From Hyphomicrobiales bacterium (GTDB taxonomy: Bacteria; Pseudomonadota; Alphaproteobacteria; Rhizobiales; OSC116), in the NCBI GenBank assembly GCA_013214705.1, contig JABSRZ010000003.1, positions 713,443 through 777,442 on the forward strand: a DNA stretch of 64,000 bases. The letters run 5' to 3'. The translations under genes were made by a program, and so were the position numbers. Shown piece by piece: positions 1 through 8,027 of the stretch (positions are counted from its first letter, which is position 1; each line of letters opens with the position of its first letter). The notes under the pieces were generated by a model. It had not been told where the DNA came from. It saw only the letters and a program-made list of their open reading frames with translations, and made no database searches.

Positions 1-427
1 TTTCTATGGTGTCTGCCGCGCCTTGGGTTAACACCGGGCCAATGCCAAAAGCCATAGACGCTGCATTCCACATTTCGGTGGTGGCCACAGCCAATATGCC
101 GGGTAGGCCTTGGCCGCCATATTCTGGGTTATGCGGCAGGCTGGCCCAGCCAGCGTCACACCAATTTTTATAGGTTTTGCCCCAGCCAGTGGCGGTTTTC
201 ACCTCGTTATAATCATTGTTATGGCTTATCAGCTTTGCGCCTTCTACATCGCCAACGCGGTTTAGCGGGGCAATTTCATTTTCGGCAAATTTGGCGGCTT
301 CATTGAGCACAGCGTCAATCAAATCATCCGATAAATCGGCAAATTTACCAGCTTTTACCAATTCGGTAAATTCGGTCATATAATCGAAGGTAAATTTAAT
401 GTCATTTATCGGGGCTTTATAAGTCAT
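1..427 (-). CDS. acyl-CoA dehydrogenase, N-terminal part (DmdC/AcdA-like)
   Basis: The reverse strand from the ATG at 427 reads without a stop to the window edge, about 142 residues, so only the N-terminal part is present. It opens with MTYKAPINDIKFTFDY and contains PEYGGQGLPG and a segment ending IGPVLTQGAADTIE, features of the long acyl-CoA dehydrogenases of alphaproteobacteria (related to 3-methylmercaptopropionyl-CoA dehydrogenase DmdC). These oxidise an acyl-CoA to the enoyl-CoA with FAD and pass electrons to ETF; an ETF-ubiquinone oxidoreductase lies at 25.4-27.1 kb. The catalytic base is outside the window, so the substrate is unknown. It diverges from the Sua5 gene. Confidence 0.85.
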   Translation of the reverse strand, partial: MTYKAPINDIKFTFDYMTEFTELVKAGKFADLSDDLIDAVLNEAAKFAENEIAPLNRVGDVEGAKLISHNNDYNEVKTATGWGKTYKNWCDAGWASLPHNPEYGGQGLPGILAVATTEMWNAASMAFGIGPVLTQGAADTIE

Positions 428-458
428 TCAACTGCCTTTTTGGTCTATTTAATAAGTT

Positions 459-475
459 TAGAGTTGCTAACTCTA
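459..475. promoter_or_regulatory. Perfect 7-3-7 palindrome in divergent promoter
   Basis: TAGAGTT-GCT-AACTCTA is a perfect inverted repeat between the divergent acyl-CoA dehydrogenase and Sua5 genes, 32 bases upstream of the dehydrogenase start. The compact dyad suits a dimeric repressor site, but the cognate regulator cannot be named. Confidence 0.4.
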
Positions 476-561
476 TTTGGGCAAGCTAATTTCTTATTTT
501 CCATTGCCTATTTGGCAAATAATTGCATTGACGCTGCGGCAATGGGTATAAGTAAGGGCAT

Positions 562-1542
562 TTGAGCGATATGGTCGATATATTACGCGCCAACCAGCAA
601 AATTTAAAAGAGGCAGGCAAGGCAATCCGCCGTGGTGAATTGGTGGCGTTTCCGACCGAAACGGTTTATGGATTGGGCGCGGATGCAACCAATGATGCGG
701 CGGTCAGTGCCATTTATAAAGCCAAAGGCCGGCCCAGCAATAACCCGCTTATTGTGCATATAACCACGTTAGATCAAGCCTATTCATATGGCGAATTTGA
801 TGACAGAGCCAAAAAATTGGCGGTTAAATATTGGCCGGGGCCGATGTCGCTTATTGTCAAGCGCAGTGCCAACTGCCCACTTTCTCATTTGGTTAGCGCC
901 GGTGGTGACACGGTGGCTTTGCGCATGCCCGCTCACCCGATATCGCGCCAATTGCTAGAGGCGGCAAATGTGCCGGTGGCCGCGCCTAGCGCCAACATTT
1001 CTGGTGGCATCAGCCCGACATTGCCTGCGCATGTCAAACAAAGCCTTGGCGACAATATATTTATGCTCATTGATGGCGGTGCATGTTTGCTCGGGGTCGA
1101 ATCATCTGTTATTTCGGCGTTGCCCAACCAGAATGTACAAATATTACGCCCCGGCAGCGTTGACGCTGCCGAATTGTCAGAATTTTTAGCCCAACCAGTA
1201 GATCAAATTCAAAACCACAAAACCAGTGATGAGAATATGATTTCGCCCGGCCTATTGAGCCGCCATTATGCACCCAAATCAGGTTTAAGAATGAACGTGG
1301 CTGAACCGCATAAAAATGAGGCCTATTTGGCCTTTGGCGCGCATCCAACTAGCCAATATTCACTCAATTTAAGCCCAACAAAAGACTTGGTCGAGGCGGC
1401 AAAAAATCTGTTTGCCATGCTACATAAATTAGACGATTATTGCCAACAGCATAATTGCACCATGGCCGCCGCGCCGATACCCAATACAGGGCTTGGCATC
1501 GCCATTAATGACCGTTTAAGGCGTGCCTCAGCAGCGAAATAA
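562..1542 (+). CDS. L-threonylcarbamoyladenylate synthase, Sua5/YrdC/YwlC type
   Basis: This enzyme makes threonylcarbamoyl-AMP from threonine, bicarbonate and ATP for the t6A modification of ANN-decoding tRNAs. The YrdC domain fills about residues 15-200, with PTETVYGLGADA, KGRPSNNPL (the K-x-R and S-x-N nucleotide-binding elements) and PSANISGG. A further C-terminal Sua5 domain brings it to 326 residues, so it is the long Sua5 form rather than a bare YrdC. The start is taken as TTG at 562 because an AAGGG sequence sits about 5 bases upstream; the in-frame ATG at 571 is the alternative. The next gene starts 3 bases after its stop, implying co-transcription. Confidence 0.93.
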   Translation: MSDMVDILRANQQNLKEAGKAIRRGELVAFPTETVYGLGADATNDAAVSAIYKAKGRPSNNPLIVHITTLDQAYSYGEFDDRAKKLAVKYWPGPMSLIVKRSANCPLSHLVSAGGDTVALRMPAHPISRQLLEAANVPVAAPSANISGGISPTLPAHVKQSLGDNIFMLIDGGACLLGVESSVISALPNQNVQILRPGSVDAAELSEFLAQPVDQIQNHKTSDENMISPGLLSRHYAPKSGLRMNVAEPHKNEAYLAFGAHPTSQYSLNLSPTKDLVEAAKNLFAMLHKLDDYCQQHNCTMAAAPIPNTGLGIAINDRLRRASAAK

Positions 1543-1545
1543 ATT

Positions 1546-2958
1546 ATGACATTTAACCAAATGAACCAAGCAGATATCGAATTTTTCACTCACATTTTGG
1601 GTCAAAAATATGTACTAAACGACGCTAGCGACATTGCCCAATATATCCAAGAGCCACGCAAATTATACACTCAATTCAGCCCGTGCGTATTGAAGCCAGC
1701 CACTGTTAGCCAAGTTTCAGAAATTATGAAATATGCCCATGGCCGCTGCCTTGCGGTCATTCCACAGGGTGGCAATACCGGTTTGGTCGGCGCACAAGTG
1801 CCAAAAATAGGCGGCGAAATTATACTCTCTTTGTCGCGTTTATCTGGCGATATAGAGGTGTCAAAACCAACCCAAAGCCTAAACTGTGGGGTTGGCAACA
1901 CTTTGGCACAGGTGCAACAAGCCGCCTTAGATGCCGGCCTGTTTTTTCCCTTAAGTCTGGCCTCAGAAGGCTCATGCCAAATTGGCGGCAATATAGCCTC
2001 TAACGCTGGCGGCACAGCGGTGTTGAAATATGGCAACATGCGCGATTTGGTGCTCGGCCTTGAGGTTGTCATGGCCGATGGCAGCATCTGGAATGGCCTT
2101 AAAAACCTGCGCAAAGACAATACCGGTTATGATTTAAAACATCTGTTCATCGGTTCAGAAGGCACGTTGGGCATCATCACCAAAGCCTGTTTAAAATTAT
2201 ATGCCAAACCGAAAAATACCACCACCGCATTTTGCGCCATTGCCAACCCTGATGATGCGGTTAATTTGCTGTCTTTGGCGCAAAAAAATTCAGACAATCA
2301 GGTCACTGCATTTGAAATTATTCCCCAAATCGGCGTGGATTTTGTGCTCAAACATGGCCAAGATATGCGCTTTCCACTTAGCGAGGCCGCACCATGGTAT
2401 ATTTTGATGGAGCTAGCCGCCGATGAAGACAAAATCACCAATATTTTAGCGCAAGCGTTTGAATTAGAACTGGTATCAGATGCCGCCATTGCCCAAAACC
2501 AAAACCAAGCCAAACAATTTTGGCGGCTGCGGCATGTCTTGTCAGAGGTTCAGAGGCTAGAAGGCGGCAGCATAAAACACGATATCAGCGTGGCCATTGC
2601 CGACATTCCAGAGTTTCTCAAGCAGGCGGCAAACATTGTCGAGCAGGTCATACCCGATGCCCGGCCCGTGCCGTTTGGCCATATCGGCGATGGCAATTTG
2701 CATTATAATGTCAGCCAACCAGTGGATATGGACAAGCAACAGTTTTTAGATCAATGGCATGAATTGGCCAATAAAATACATAAATTGGTAATAAGTTTTA
2801 ACGGCTCAGTGAGTGCCGAACATGGCATTGGCCAAATGAAATTTGATGAAATGCGCAACATAAAATCGGAGATAGAACTTAAAATGATGCGACAAATCAA
2901 AACCCAATTCGACCCAAGGAATATTTTAAATCCTTTTAAGACTATTCCCTTGGAATAG
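1546..2958 (+). CDS. FAD-linked D-2-hydroxyacid dehydrogenase, GlcD family
   Basis: A 470-residue flavoprotein of the vanillyl-alcohol oxidase/GlcD fold. The FAD-binding-4 domain contains PQGGNTGLVGAQVP (about residues 66-80) and NIASNAGGTAVLKYGN. The C-terminal FAD-oxidase domain has HIGDGNLHYN and SAEHGIGQMK near the end, typical of D-lactate, D-2-hydroxyglutarate and glycolate oxidase subunits. It oxidises a D-2-hydroxyacid to the 2-oxoacid with reduction of FAD; D-2-hydroxyglutarate and D-lactate are both plausible and cannot be told apart here. No glcE/glcF partners are adjacent, which favours a single-subunit enzyme. Its stop codon lies inside a terminator hairpin. Confidence 0.9.
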   Translation: MTFNQMNQADIEFFTHILGQKYVLNDASDIAQYIQEPRKLYTQFSPCVLKPATVSQVSEIMKYAHGRCLAVIPQGGNTGLVGAQVPKIGGEIILSLSRLSGDIEVSKPTQSLNCGVGNTLAQVQQAALDAGLFFPLSLASEGSCQIGGNIASNAGGTAVLKYGNMRDLVLGLEVVMADGSIWNGLKNLRKDNTGYDLKHLFIGSEGTLGIITKACLKLYAKPKNTTTAFCAIANPDDAVNLLSLAQKNSDNQVTAFEIIPQIGVDFVLKHGQDMRFPLSEAAPWYILMELAADEDKITNILAQAFELELVSDAAIAQNQNQAKQFWRLRHVLSEVQRLEGGSIKHDISVAIADIPEFLKQAANIVEQVIPDARPVPFGHIGDGNLHYNVSQPVDMDKQQFLDQWHELANKIHKLVISFNGSVSAEHGIGQMKFDEMRNIKSEIELKMMRQIKTQFDPRNILNPFKTIPLE

Positions 2959-2966
2959 TTTTAAAA
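2941..2966 (+). terminator. Terminator hairpin overlapping the stop of the GlcD-like gene
   Basis: ACTATTCC-CTT-GGAATAGT is a perfect 8-bp stem with a 3-base loop at 2941-2959, followed by TTTTAAAAG. The TAG stop codon at 2956-2958 lies inside the right arm, so coding sequence and terminator overlap. Confidence 0.65.
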
Positions 2967-2977
2967 GATTATGTTTG

Positions 2978-3075
2978 GCCCCTGCGGGCGCTTGCATCCG
3001 CAAGCTTGCTACGTCCTAACGGAAGGGCCTCAATGGCCAAGTTCACCAACGAGTTGGCTCATAGTCAACTCAAAT
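2978..3075. repeat. Intergenic cluster of short hairpins
   Basis: This gap is GC-richer than its surroundings and holds several short inverted repeats in a row: GCTTGC-ATCC-GCAAGC at 2990-3005, GGCC-TCAAT-GGCC at 3026-3038, and an AGTTG...CAACT pair around 3052-3070. It resembles REP-like or BIME-like sequence but does not match the repeat family seen at 18-31 kb. Confidence 0.4.
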
Positions 3076-3091
3076 AATAAAGTCCTGATAT

Positions 3092-3541
3092 ATGACCATA
3101 TCCTTTAGATTTGCCACAAAAACCGATCGACAATCCGCTATTCAATTGTGGCATGATGCTGGCCTCACACGGCCGCATAATGATCCCGATCTAGATTTTG
3201 GGTTTGCGGTAGAAGCCGCCACCTCTGAAATATTGCTGGCCGAACAAAATGGTATAATCATCGGCACTTGCATGGTCGGGCATGATGGCCATCGGGGCGC
3301 TATTTATTATCTGGCGGTCAAGCCCACACATCAAGGCAAGGGCTTGGGCAAACAAATTATGCAACAAGCCGAAGATTATTTGGTCAGCCAAGGCGTGTGG
3401 AAAATCAATCTATTTGTCCGTCATGGCAATGAGAATGTGCTTAATTTTTATGACAAACAGGGCTATGCGCCCAATGCCGCAGTGTCCCTTGCCAAAATTA
3501 TAGACAAAAGCAAAGTACCTACTTTGCGAGATAAAAATTAG
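3092..3541 (+). CDS. GNAT N-acetyltransferase, YpeA-like
   Basis: A 149-residue single-domain GNAT protein. The acetyl-CoA pyrophosphate-binding loop is visible as HQGKGLGKQIM (about residues 90-100), preceded by the beta-4 strand IYYLAVKP and followed by NVLNFYDKQGY, the usual C-terminal GNAT motif. Overall sequence and length match the YpeA family of uncharacterised acetyltransferases. The acetyl acceptor is not known. It stands alone between a terminator-bearing gene and a convergent small membrane protein. Confidence 0.88.
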   Translation: MTISFRFATKTDRQSAIQLWHDAGLTRPHNDPDLDFGFAVEAATSEILLAEQNGIIIGTCMVGHDGHRGAIYYLAVKPTHQGKGLGKQIMQQAEDYLVSQGVWKINLFVRHGNENVLNFYDKQGYAPNAAVSLAKIIDKSKVPTLRDKN

Positions 3542-3545
3542 CGAT

Positions 3546-3854
3546 TTAATTTTCGGTTTTGTCTAAAGAATGAACCTTAATGTAACCCCAGCTGTCATTT
3601 TTTGTCTCAGAAGCTCTTGCATCTAACTCAATAAGCAATCTTGCCGTTTCTTCTCTGTTAGCACCAATAACACTAGATAATGTTTTCATTGTGCGCCAGC
3701 CTTTTGGCCCCGGATTATCGAGCATTTGAGTTAGCATTTTTTTTCGTTTCCGATCTAACTCACGGTTATTATTGGTTTTTATTTTATGGGCCACAAAATT
3801 TACAAAAATTTGCAAAAAACTACCTATAATGACACCAATTATTCCTGCCCACAT
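3546..3854 (-). CDS. Small membrane-anchored protein of unknown function
   Basis: A 102-residue protein not assigned to a family. It begins with one hydrophobic segment (WAGIIGVIIGSFLQIFVNFV), followed by a basic stretch (NRELDRKRKKM). The remaining roughly 60 residues look like a small winged-helix-type domain (MKTLSSVIGANREETARLLIELDAR) with a WGYIKVH strand. The topology suggests an inner-membrane anchor with a cytoplasmic domain. It lies 13 bases downstream of the SRAP gene on the same strand, so the two are probably co-transcribed. Confidence 0.7.
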   Translation of the reverse strand: MWAGIIGVIIGSFLQIFVNFVAHKIKTNNNRELDRKRKKMLTQMLDNPGPKGWRTMKTLSSVIGANREETARLLIELDARASETKNDSWGYIKVHSLDKTEN

Positions 3855-3867
3855 ACTATCTCCCCTT

Positions 3868-4629
3868 TCAAAACAAACTCAGTTGATCCTGCGGTTTTTG
3901 TGGCATGTCTTTCGCGTCCTCGAGCTCTATCTCATCAATAAAATACGGCTTATCAATGCGGCTGTTGCCGACATCTCTGCTCACTGGGTATAATTTTATA
4001 CTCTCAACCTGTTTTAACGCATTTTCGTCATCACATAGTTTTATAGCGTTGCGCCCGCGCACATCCCAGCCGTTTAGCCATTCATCAAACCCGTCTTGCG
4101 GCAATATGCACGGCATGCGGTGGTGTACTTGTCTCACATGGCCGACAGCCTCGCGGGTCAATATTGCCATCGTGTCTATTTCACTGCCGTCTGCCGCCAT
4201 AAAACGGCTATAAATGCCAGCAAAACCCATCAGGCTATTGTTGCTTTTGCTCATGTCGCGGCGCAAGTAAAAAGGCTGTTTCACCCCTTTAATGGTCTTC
4301 CATTCATACCAGCCTGATGCCGGTATAATGCATCTATTCTGCTCTATGGCGCCTCTAAACATTGGCTTGTACAGCACCGTTTCTGCCCGGGCGTTTAATA
4401 TTAAGCGCGCTGGCGGTGCTTTCATCCAATCAGCCACAAAACCCCATTGCACAAGCTGCATATCAGGCCGGTTTTTCTGGCTTTCTGGCACATCAATTTG
4501 GTTTTTTATAATCACCACGGGCTGGCCGGGGGCTATATTGTAGCGGGCAGGAAACTGCAGAGCGGTGCGGCTGTTAAACAATTGCGCAACATAGTCATAT
4601 TCATCTAATAGGTTAAATCGTCCGCACAT
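3868..4629 (-). CDS. SOS response-associated peptidase family protein (SRAP, YedK/HMCES-like)
   Basis: SRAP proteins cross-link covalently to abasic sites in single-stranded DNA through the N-terminal cysteine and shield them from strand breakage. The protein begins MCGRFNL, giving the catalytic Cys2 after methionine removal. It also carries the conserved NARAET, GWYEWK and HHRMPCIL segments with the active-site Asn, Glu and His. Length (253 residues) fits the family, slightly above the roughly 220 of E. coli YedK. It is followed closely by a small membrane protein gene of unknown role. Confidence 0.93.
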   Translation of the reverse strand: MCGRFNLLDEYDYVAQLFNSRTALQFPARYNIAPGQPVVIIKNQIDVPESQKNRPDMQLVQWGFVADWMKAPPARLILNARAETVLYKPMFRGAIEQNRCIIPASGWYEWKTIKGVKQPFYLRRDMSKSNNSLMGFAGIYSRFMAADGSEIDTMAILTREAVGHVRQVHHRMPCILPQDGFDEWLNGWDVRGRNAIKLCDDENALKQVESIKLYPVSRDVGNSRIDKPYFIDEIELEDAKDMPQKPQDQLSLF

Positions 4630-4741
4630 AGGTCTTACCTGTCATTTCTAAACATAGACATAACATAATTCGGGTTTTATTAACCATTTTTTTGTATCCT
4701 TTAGCTCACATACTTCAAATACCACCGGTAAAATACACTAG

Positions 4742-5305
4742 ATGTCGAGCCAAATAGAAAACATAACCGATAGACGCTTAGATAGCAGGCGCACGGCAGA
4801 CGATTTACACATACGCATTGTCGGCAAATCCATCAGCGCTGTCACCTATTTAGCGACCGATTATTTAAACCATTTTAATGAAGTCATTATGTTGCTGGAT
4901 ATGATTGTCGATATGCCCGACTTGATCGAAGAATTATGCGTTTGGCAACCCAAAGATTATATCACTCACTTCAAGCACAGCGGCCTTTCAGATCAAGATT
5001 TAATCATCGAAGCTTATTTGGCGGCCACACCCGAAGATAGAAATACATTGTTAGCCATCACCACCGAAATGGAAAGCATCATTAAAGGCTCAATAGACGC
5101 GGCCTTGGTCGATGGCCAACCGATAGATGAAATTTCACTGACCATGTTATGCTCTACCACCACCGAAAAATTGCGTGAGCGCATCAATTTAGCCAGTGGC
5201 GTTATCAATAGCGGCGCGGCTTCGGTTGCCGATCATCATAACATTGCCCTCACCCACACTTCTATCAATGATACCCAAGCCACAGTCGATATTTTGTTTG
5301 ATTGA
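4742..5305 (+). CDS. Conserved-looking protein of unknown function, 187 aa
   Basis: No family is recognised. The protein is acidic, predicted mostly alpha-helical and soluble, with no signal peptide or membrane segment. The N-terminal part is hydrophilic (MSSQIENITDRRLDSRRTA). The middle contains LDMIVDMPDLIEELCVWQPKDYI, and the C-terminal half has helices around ESIIKGSIDAALVDGQP and EKLRERINLASGVINSG. Codon use resembles the surrounding genes. A TTAACC sequence about 60 bases upstream is at most half of a CtrA box. Confidence 0.7.
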   Translation: MSSQIENITDRRLDSRRTADDLHIRIVGKSISAVTYLATDYLNHFNEVIMLLDMIVDMPDLIEELCVWQPKDYITHFKHSGLSDQDLIIEAYLAATPEDRNTLLAITTEMESIIKGSIDAALVDGQPIDEISLTMLCSTTTEKLRERINLASGVINSGAASVADHHNIALTHTSINDTQATVDILFD

Positions 5306-5331
5306 TGACATTTAATTTGGCATTTATTGGG

Positions 5332-5346
5332 TTTACTTTTGATTAA
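5332..5346. promoter_or_regulatory. CtrA-like box, one mismatch
   Basis: TTTA-CTTTTGA-TTAA has the CtrA spacing (N7) with one mismatch to TTAA-N7-TTAA. It lies about 75 bases upstream of a perfect box in the same intergenic region. Confidence 0.35.
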
Positions 5347-5420
5347 CTATATATATTCATAAAATTTTAACTAATTTAAGCCGTTGTTTTTATTAGATAT
5401 TAACGCCATATTCCACAGCG

Positions 5421-5435
5421 TTAACCTTTTGTTAA
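5421..5435. promoter_or_regulatory. Perfect CtrA-type box (TTAA-N7-TTAA)
   Basis: TTAACCTTTTGTTAA matches the CtrA consensus exactly, including the common TTAACC extension. It is about 85 bases upstream of the ATG at 5521, in the intergenic region where the promoter of the 93-residue protein would lie. Binding is inferred from motif only. Confidence 0.5.
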
Positions 5436-5520
5436 TTTTTCCCACCACGCCCAAGCCAAATATGCTAAAAAGAGTGTAGATATAAACCGCTACAGCATAT
5501 TGGTTGGGACAAAATATTAT

Positions 5521-5802
5521 ATGAAAAATCTAAACGATAAATCAGATCTTATCGAGGATGACACAGGCAAACATATAGATCAACAATTCGAAAAACAGCG
5601 GGCTTTAAGCTATTTACTCGAAGCGTGGGAAAACGCCATTAATGATGGTGTTGAATCAGATATGATTGCCACCGCGGCCATATTTGCCGCCATTAGTGAC
5701 ATGGTCAATATGTATGGCGAAGACCCAGTGGCTAAAATGACTGAAAGTTTAGCCAAGCGCATTCGCACTGGTGAGTTTACACTTAATAAAACAATACAAT
5801 AA
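5521..5802 (+). CDS. Small acidic helical protein of unknown function
   Basis: The start is taken as the ATG at 5521; an in-frame TTG at 5500 would add 7 residues without a better ribosome-binding site. The product, about 93 residues, is acidic at the N terminus (NDKSDLIEDDTGKHID) and helical, with YLLEAWENAINDGVESDMIATAAIFAAISDMVNMYGED in the middle and a basic LAKRIRTGEF near the end. There is no signal peptide or clear membrane helix. The family is not recognised, but the gene is probably real because its codon use matches neighbours and its promoter region carries a perfect CtrA-type box. Confidence 0.65.
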   Translation: MKNLNDKSDLIEDDTGKHIDQQFEKQRALSYLLEAWENAINDGVESDMIATAAIFAAISDMVNMYGEDPVAKMTESLAKRIRTGEFTLNKTIQ

Positions 5803-5849
5803 TTCCAAATCTCATTTGGCATAATGGTTTTACATTTAAATGGGTTAAC

Positions 5850-6512
5850 ATGTTACTTAAGCACCAACATCTAACTCGTAAAACGATTATAAAAAATGAC
5901 ATATACCGAAGCACAATAGACCGAAGTATAATAAAAAGACTGTCCAAGTTTATTTTGGCAGTCTTTTTGGTTTTTGTCGGCTCAGTCTCGGCCGCAATGC
6001 CCGCATTGGCCGCAAATGATGTCTGCGCCCAGCCACCTATGGCCGAAATTTTGCCCGAACTTGTCATCAATATGCGCCAAGACATCATCCGCGCCGCCAA
6101 AACTGGCGATATGGAGCAAATGCAATATGTTGTCGAGCAAAATGAAGTGTTGCCAATTGCAAAATTCAATGCGGCGCAAGATGCAAATAATTCGCCTTTA
6201 GTGGCTTGGCAAGCTCAATCGCAAGATACAGATGGGCTATATATATTGGCACAGATGATAGAAATATTAAATCTGGGTTTTGCAAAACAAGCCTTAATAG
6301 CAGGGGTTGACCTCTATACATGGCCATATTTTGCCGATCAGGATATTAGCCAACTTTGCCCAACTGAACTTGTTGACCTATTGACCATATCTAGCCCGCA
6401 AGCCGTCAAACAAATGCAACAAATAAGGCTTTATACCGGTTTTCAGCTGGCCATTGGCAGCGATGGCAGTTGGCATTATTTTGCGCGCAAAAATATTGTA
6501 ATCAACAAATAA
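5850..6512 (+). CDS. Exported protein of unknown function, 220 aa
   Basis: The N terminus is long and basic, followed by a hydrophobic core (FILAVFLVFVGSVSA) and an ALAAN site at about residues 51-55, consistent with a Sec signal peptide. The mature part has a cysteine soon after cleavage (NDVCAQPP) and another late (QLCPTE), which may pair in the periplasm. It has alternating helical segments that could resemble ankyrin-type repeats (AAKTGDMEQMQYVVEQNEVLP), but the repeat assignment is weak. The function is unknown. It lies 37 bases upstream of ygfZ. Confidence 0.72.
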   Translation: MLLKHQHLTRKTIIKNDIYRSTIDRSIIKRLSKFILAVFLVFVGSVSAAMPALAANDVCAQPPMAEILPELVINMRQDIIRAAKTGDMEQMQYVVEQNEVLPIAKFNAAQDANNSPLVAWQAQSQDTDGLYILAQMIEILNLGFAKQALIAGVDLYTWPYFADQDISQLCPTELVDLLTISSPQAVKQMQQIRLYTGFQLAIGSDGSWHYFARKNIVINK

Positions 6513-6549
6513 TGATGCCATAATTGACCGTCATTTATATAAAGGTCAA

Positions 6550-7386
6550 TTGGTGTTAAAATTTCAAATCACACAACCCATTAAGTTGGCAAATCGCGCG
6601 CTGCTCCATATAAACGGCGCAGATGCGGCTGAATTTCTACAAGGTCAAATTAGTAATGATATTGATTTGATAAAAACCAGCAATGCCATTCACGCGCTCA
6701 TACTCACCCCCCAAGGCAAAATTTTGGCCGATTTATTTGTCTATAATTATAAAACTGGCTATTTGCTAGAATTAGATAGCCAGATAGTCGATTGGCTTAT
6801 TAAACGCTTGCAAATGTATCGTTTGCGCAGCGATGTAAGCATAGAGGATTTAAGCCAAGACTTAGACATAGTCATATCGCAACAGCCCCTTAAAACCGCA
6901 TTTATTTGCGCTGCCGACCCGCGCTTAACGGCCGTCGATCAACCCGCCCCCTTACGCAATGTCGTTTCATCGGCTGAAGGCTACAAAACCCGTAATGATG
7001 CCGAATATCAACAATATTTGGCACAACAAGCCATGGCCACATTTGGGGTCGATTATCAGGCCGCCGAATTTTTCCCTCAAGATTTATGGTATGATAAATT
7101 GGCCAGCACCAACTTTACCAAAGGCTGTTATGTCGGCCAAGAAGTCGTGTCACGCATGCGCCATAAATCAACTGCCCGCAAACGGCTAATGCCCTTATTT
7201 AGCAGGGCAGAAATTCAGCTAGATCAGCCGATAACCTATCAACAAAAAACCGTTGGTCAAGCGTTGTCACAGATGAAAATTACCGACGGTTACCTGATTC
7301 TTGCGGTTATGCGGCAAGACAAATTGCCCAGCGATACAGACATTTTGGATGATGTGGAAGTGAGGCGACCAGCATGGACAATGTAG
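6550..7386 (+). CDS. ygfZ: Folate-binding protein YgfZ
   Basis: YgfZ is a GcvT-like, folate-dependent factor that helps build or repair certain Fe-S enzymes, including MiaB. The diagnostic motif KGCYVGQEVVSRMRHK is present around residues 196-211, with the conserved cysteine, and the N-terminal GcvT-like part contains FLQGQISNDI. The product has 278 residues, in the family range. The start is TTG 6550 or GTG 6553; an AAAGG at 6541-6545 supports either. The end overlaps the start of tag by 13 bases, so translational coupling is likely. Confidence 0.92.
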   Translation: MVLKFQITQPIKLANRALLHINGADAAEFLQGQISNDIDLIKTSNAIHALILTPQGKILADLFVYNYKTGYLLELDSQIVDWLIKRLQMYRLRSDVSIEDLSQDLDIVISQQPLKTAFICAADPRLTAVDQPAPLRNVVSSAEGYKTRNDAEYQQYLAQQAMATFGVDYQAAEFFPQDLWYDKLASTNFTKGCYVGQEVVSRMRHKSTARKRLMPLFSRAEIQLDQPITYQQKTVGQALSQMKITDGYLILAVMRQDKLPSDTDILDDVEVRRPAWTM

Positions 7387-8027
7387 ACAATATCAACTCA
7401 GCCGCCAGAAAACATCTAGACGATGAATCGCGTGTAGGTGACGGCCTAGCGCGTTGCAATTGGCCAAATGCGGTGGATGAATTATATCTGGCTTATCACG
7501 ACAATAGCTGGGGTGTCCCGGTTTATGACGACCAGCAATTATTTGCAAAAATGATATTAGATGGGTTTCAAGCTGGCCTATCATGGATTATTATTTTGCG
7601 CAAAGAAGCAGCTTTTTATAAGGCGTTCCATAATTTCGACCCGTATATATTGGCAAATTTATCCGATGAAGAATTGGAAAAACAACTTAAAAATGCCGAT
7701 ATAATCCGCAACAGATCCAAAATTTTTGCGGTCAGAAGCAACGCCCAAGCCTATTTAAAACTACATGCCGAAGTTGGTTTTGCCAATTATTGGTGGGGGC
7801 AAGTCGGCGGGCGGCCGCTCAATGCCAAATTAACCGCTGATGACACGCATCCGGCCAAATCAGAATTAAGTGAAGCCATCTCCAAGGATTTAAAAAAGCG
7901 CGGGTTTAAATTTGTCGGACCAACCATTATCTACGCATTTATGGAGGCTGTGGGTTTGATAAACAATCACTTGGTCAGCTGCCATTGCCATCAGACCTGT
8001 GTCAATAAGATAGTCGATTTGCGATGA
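7374..8027 (+). CDS. tag: DNA-3-methyladenine glycosylase I
   Basis: TAG removes 3-methyladenine from alkylated DNA. The family zinc ligands are visible: CNWP near the N terminus with YHDNSWGVP, and the C-terminal HLVSCHCHQTC. The base-recognition helix reads LDGFQAGLSW, with Asp where E. coli TAG has Glu38, a conservative change. An N-terminal extension of about 25 residues precedes the usual start; an internal start cannot be excluded. It overlaps ygfZ upstream by 13 bases and the HD hydrolase downstream by 4 bases (ATGA), so the genes form one operon. Confidence 0.93.
   Translation: MDNVDNINSAARKHLDDESRVGDGLARCNWPNAVDELYLAYHDNSWGVPVYDDQQLFAKMILDGFQAGLSWIIILRKEAAFYKAFHNFDPYILANLSDEELEKQLKNADIIRNRSKIFAVRSNAQAYLKLHAEVGFANYWWGQVGGRPLNAKLTADDTHPAKSELSEAISKDLKKRGFKFVGPTIIYAFMEAVGLINNHLVSCHCHQTCVNKIVDLR

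Noticed and set aside
5805-5819. CCAAAT-CTC-ATTTGG hairpin as a terminator
   Set aside because: No T-run follows, and a same-strand gene begins 30 bases later; left out as unsupported.
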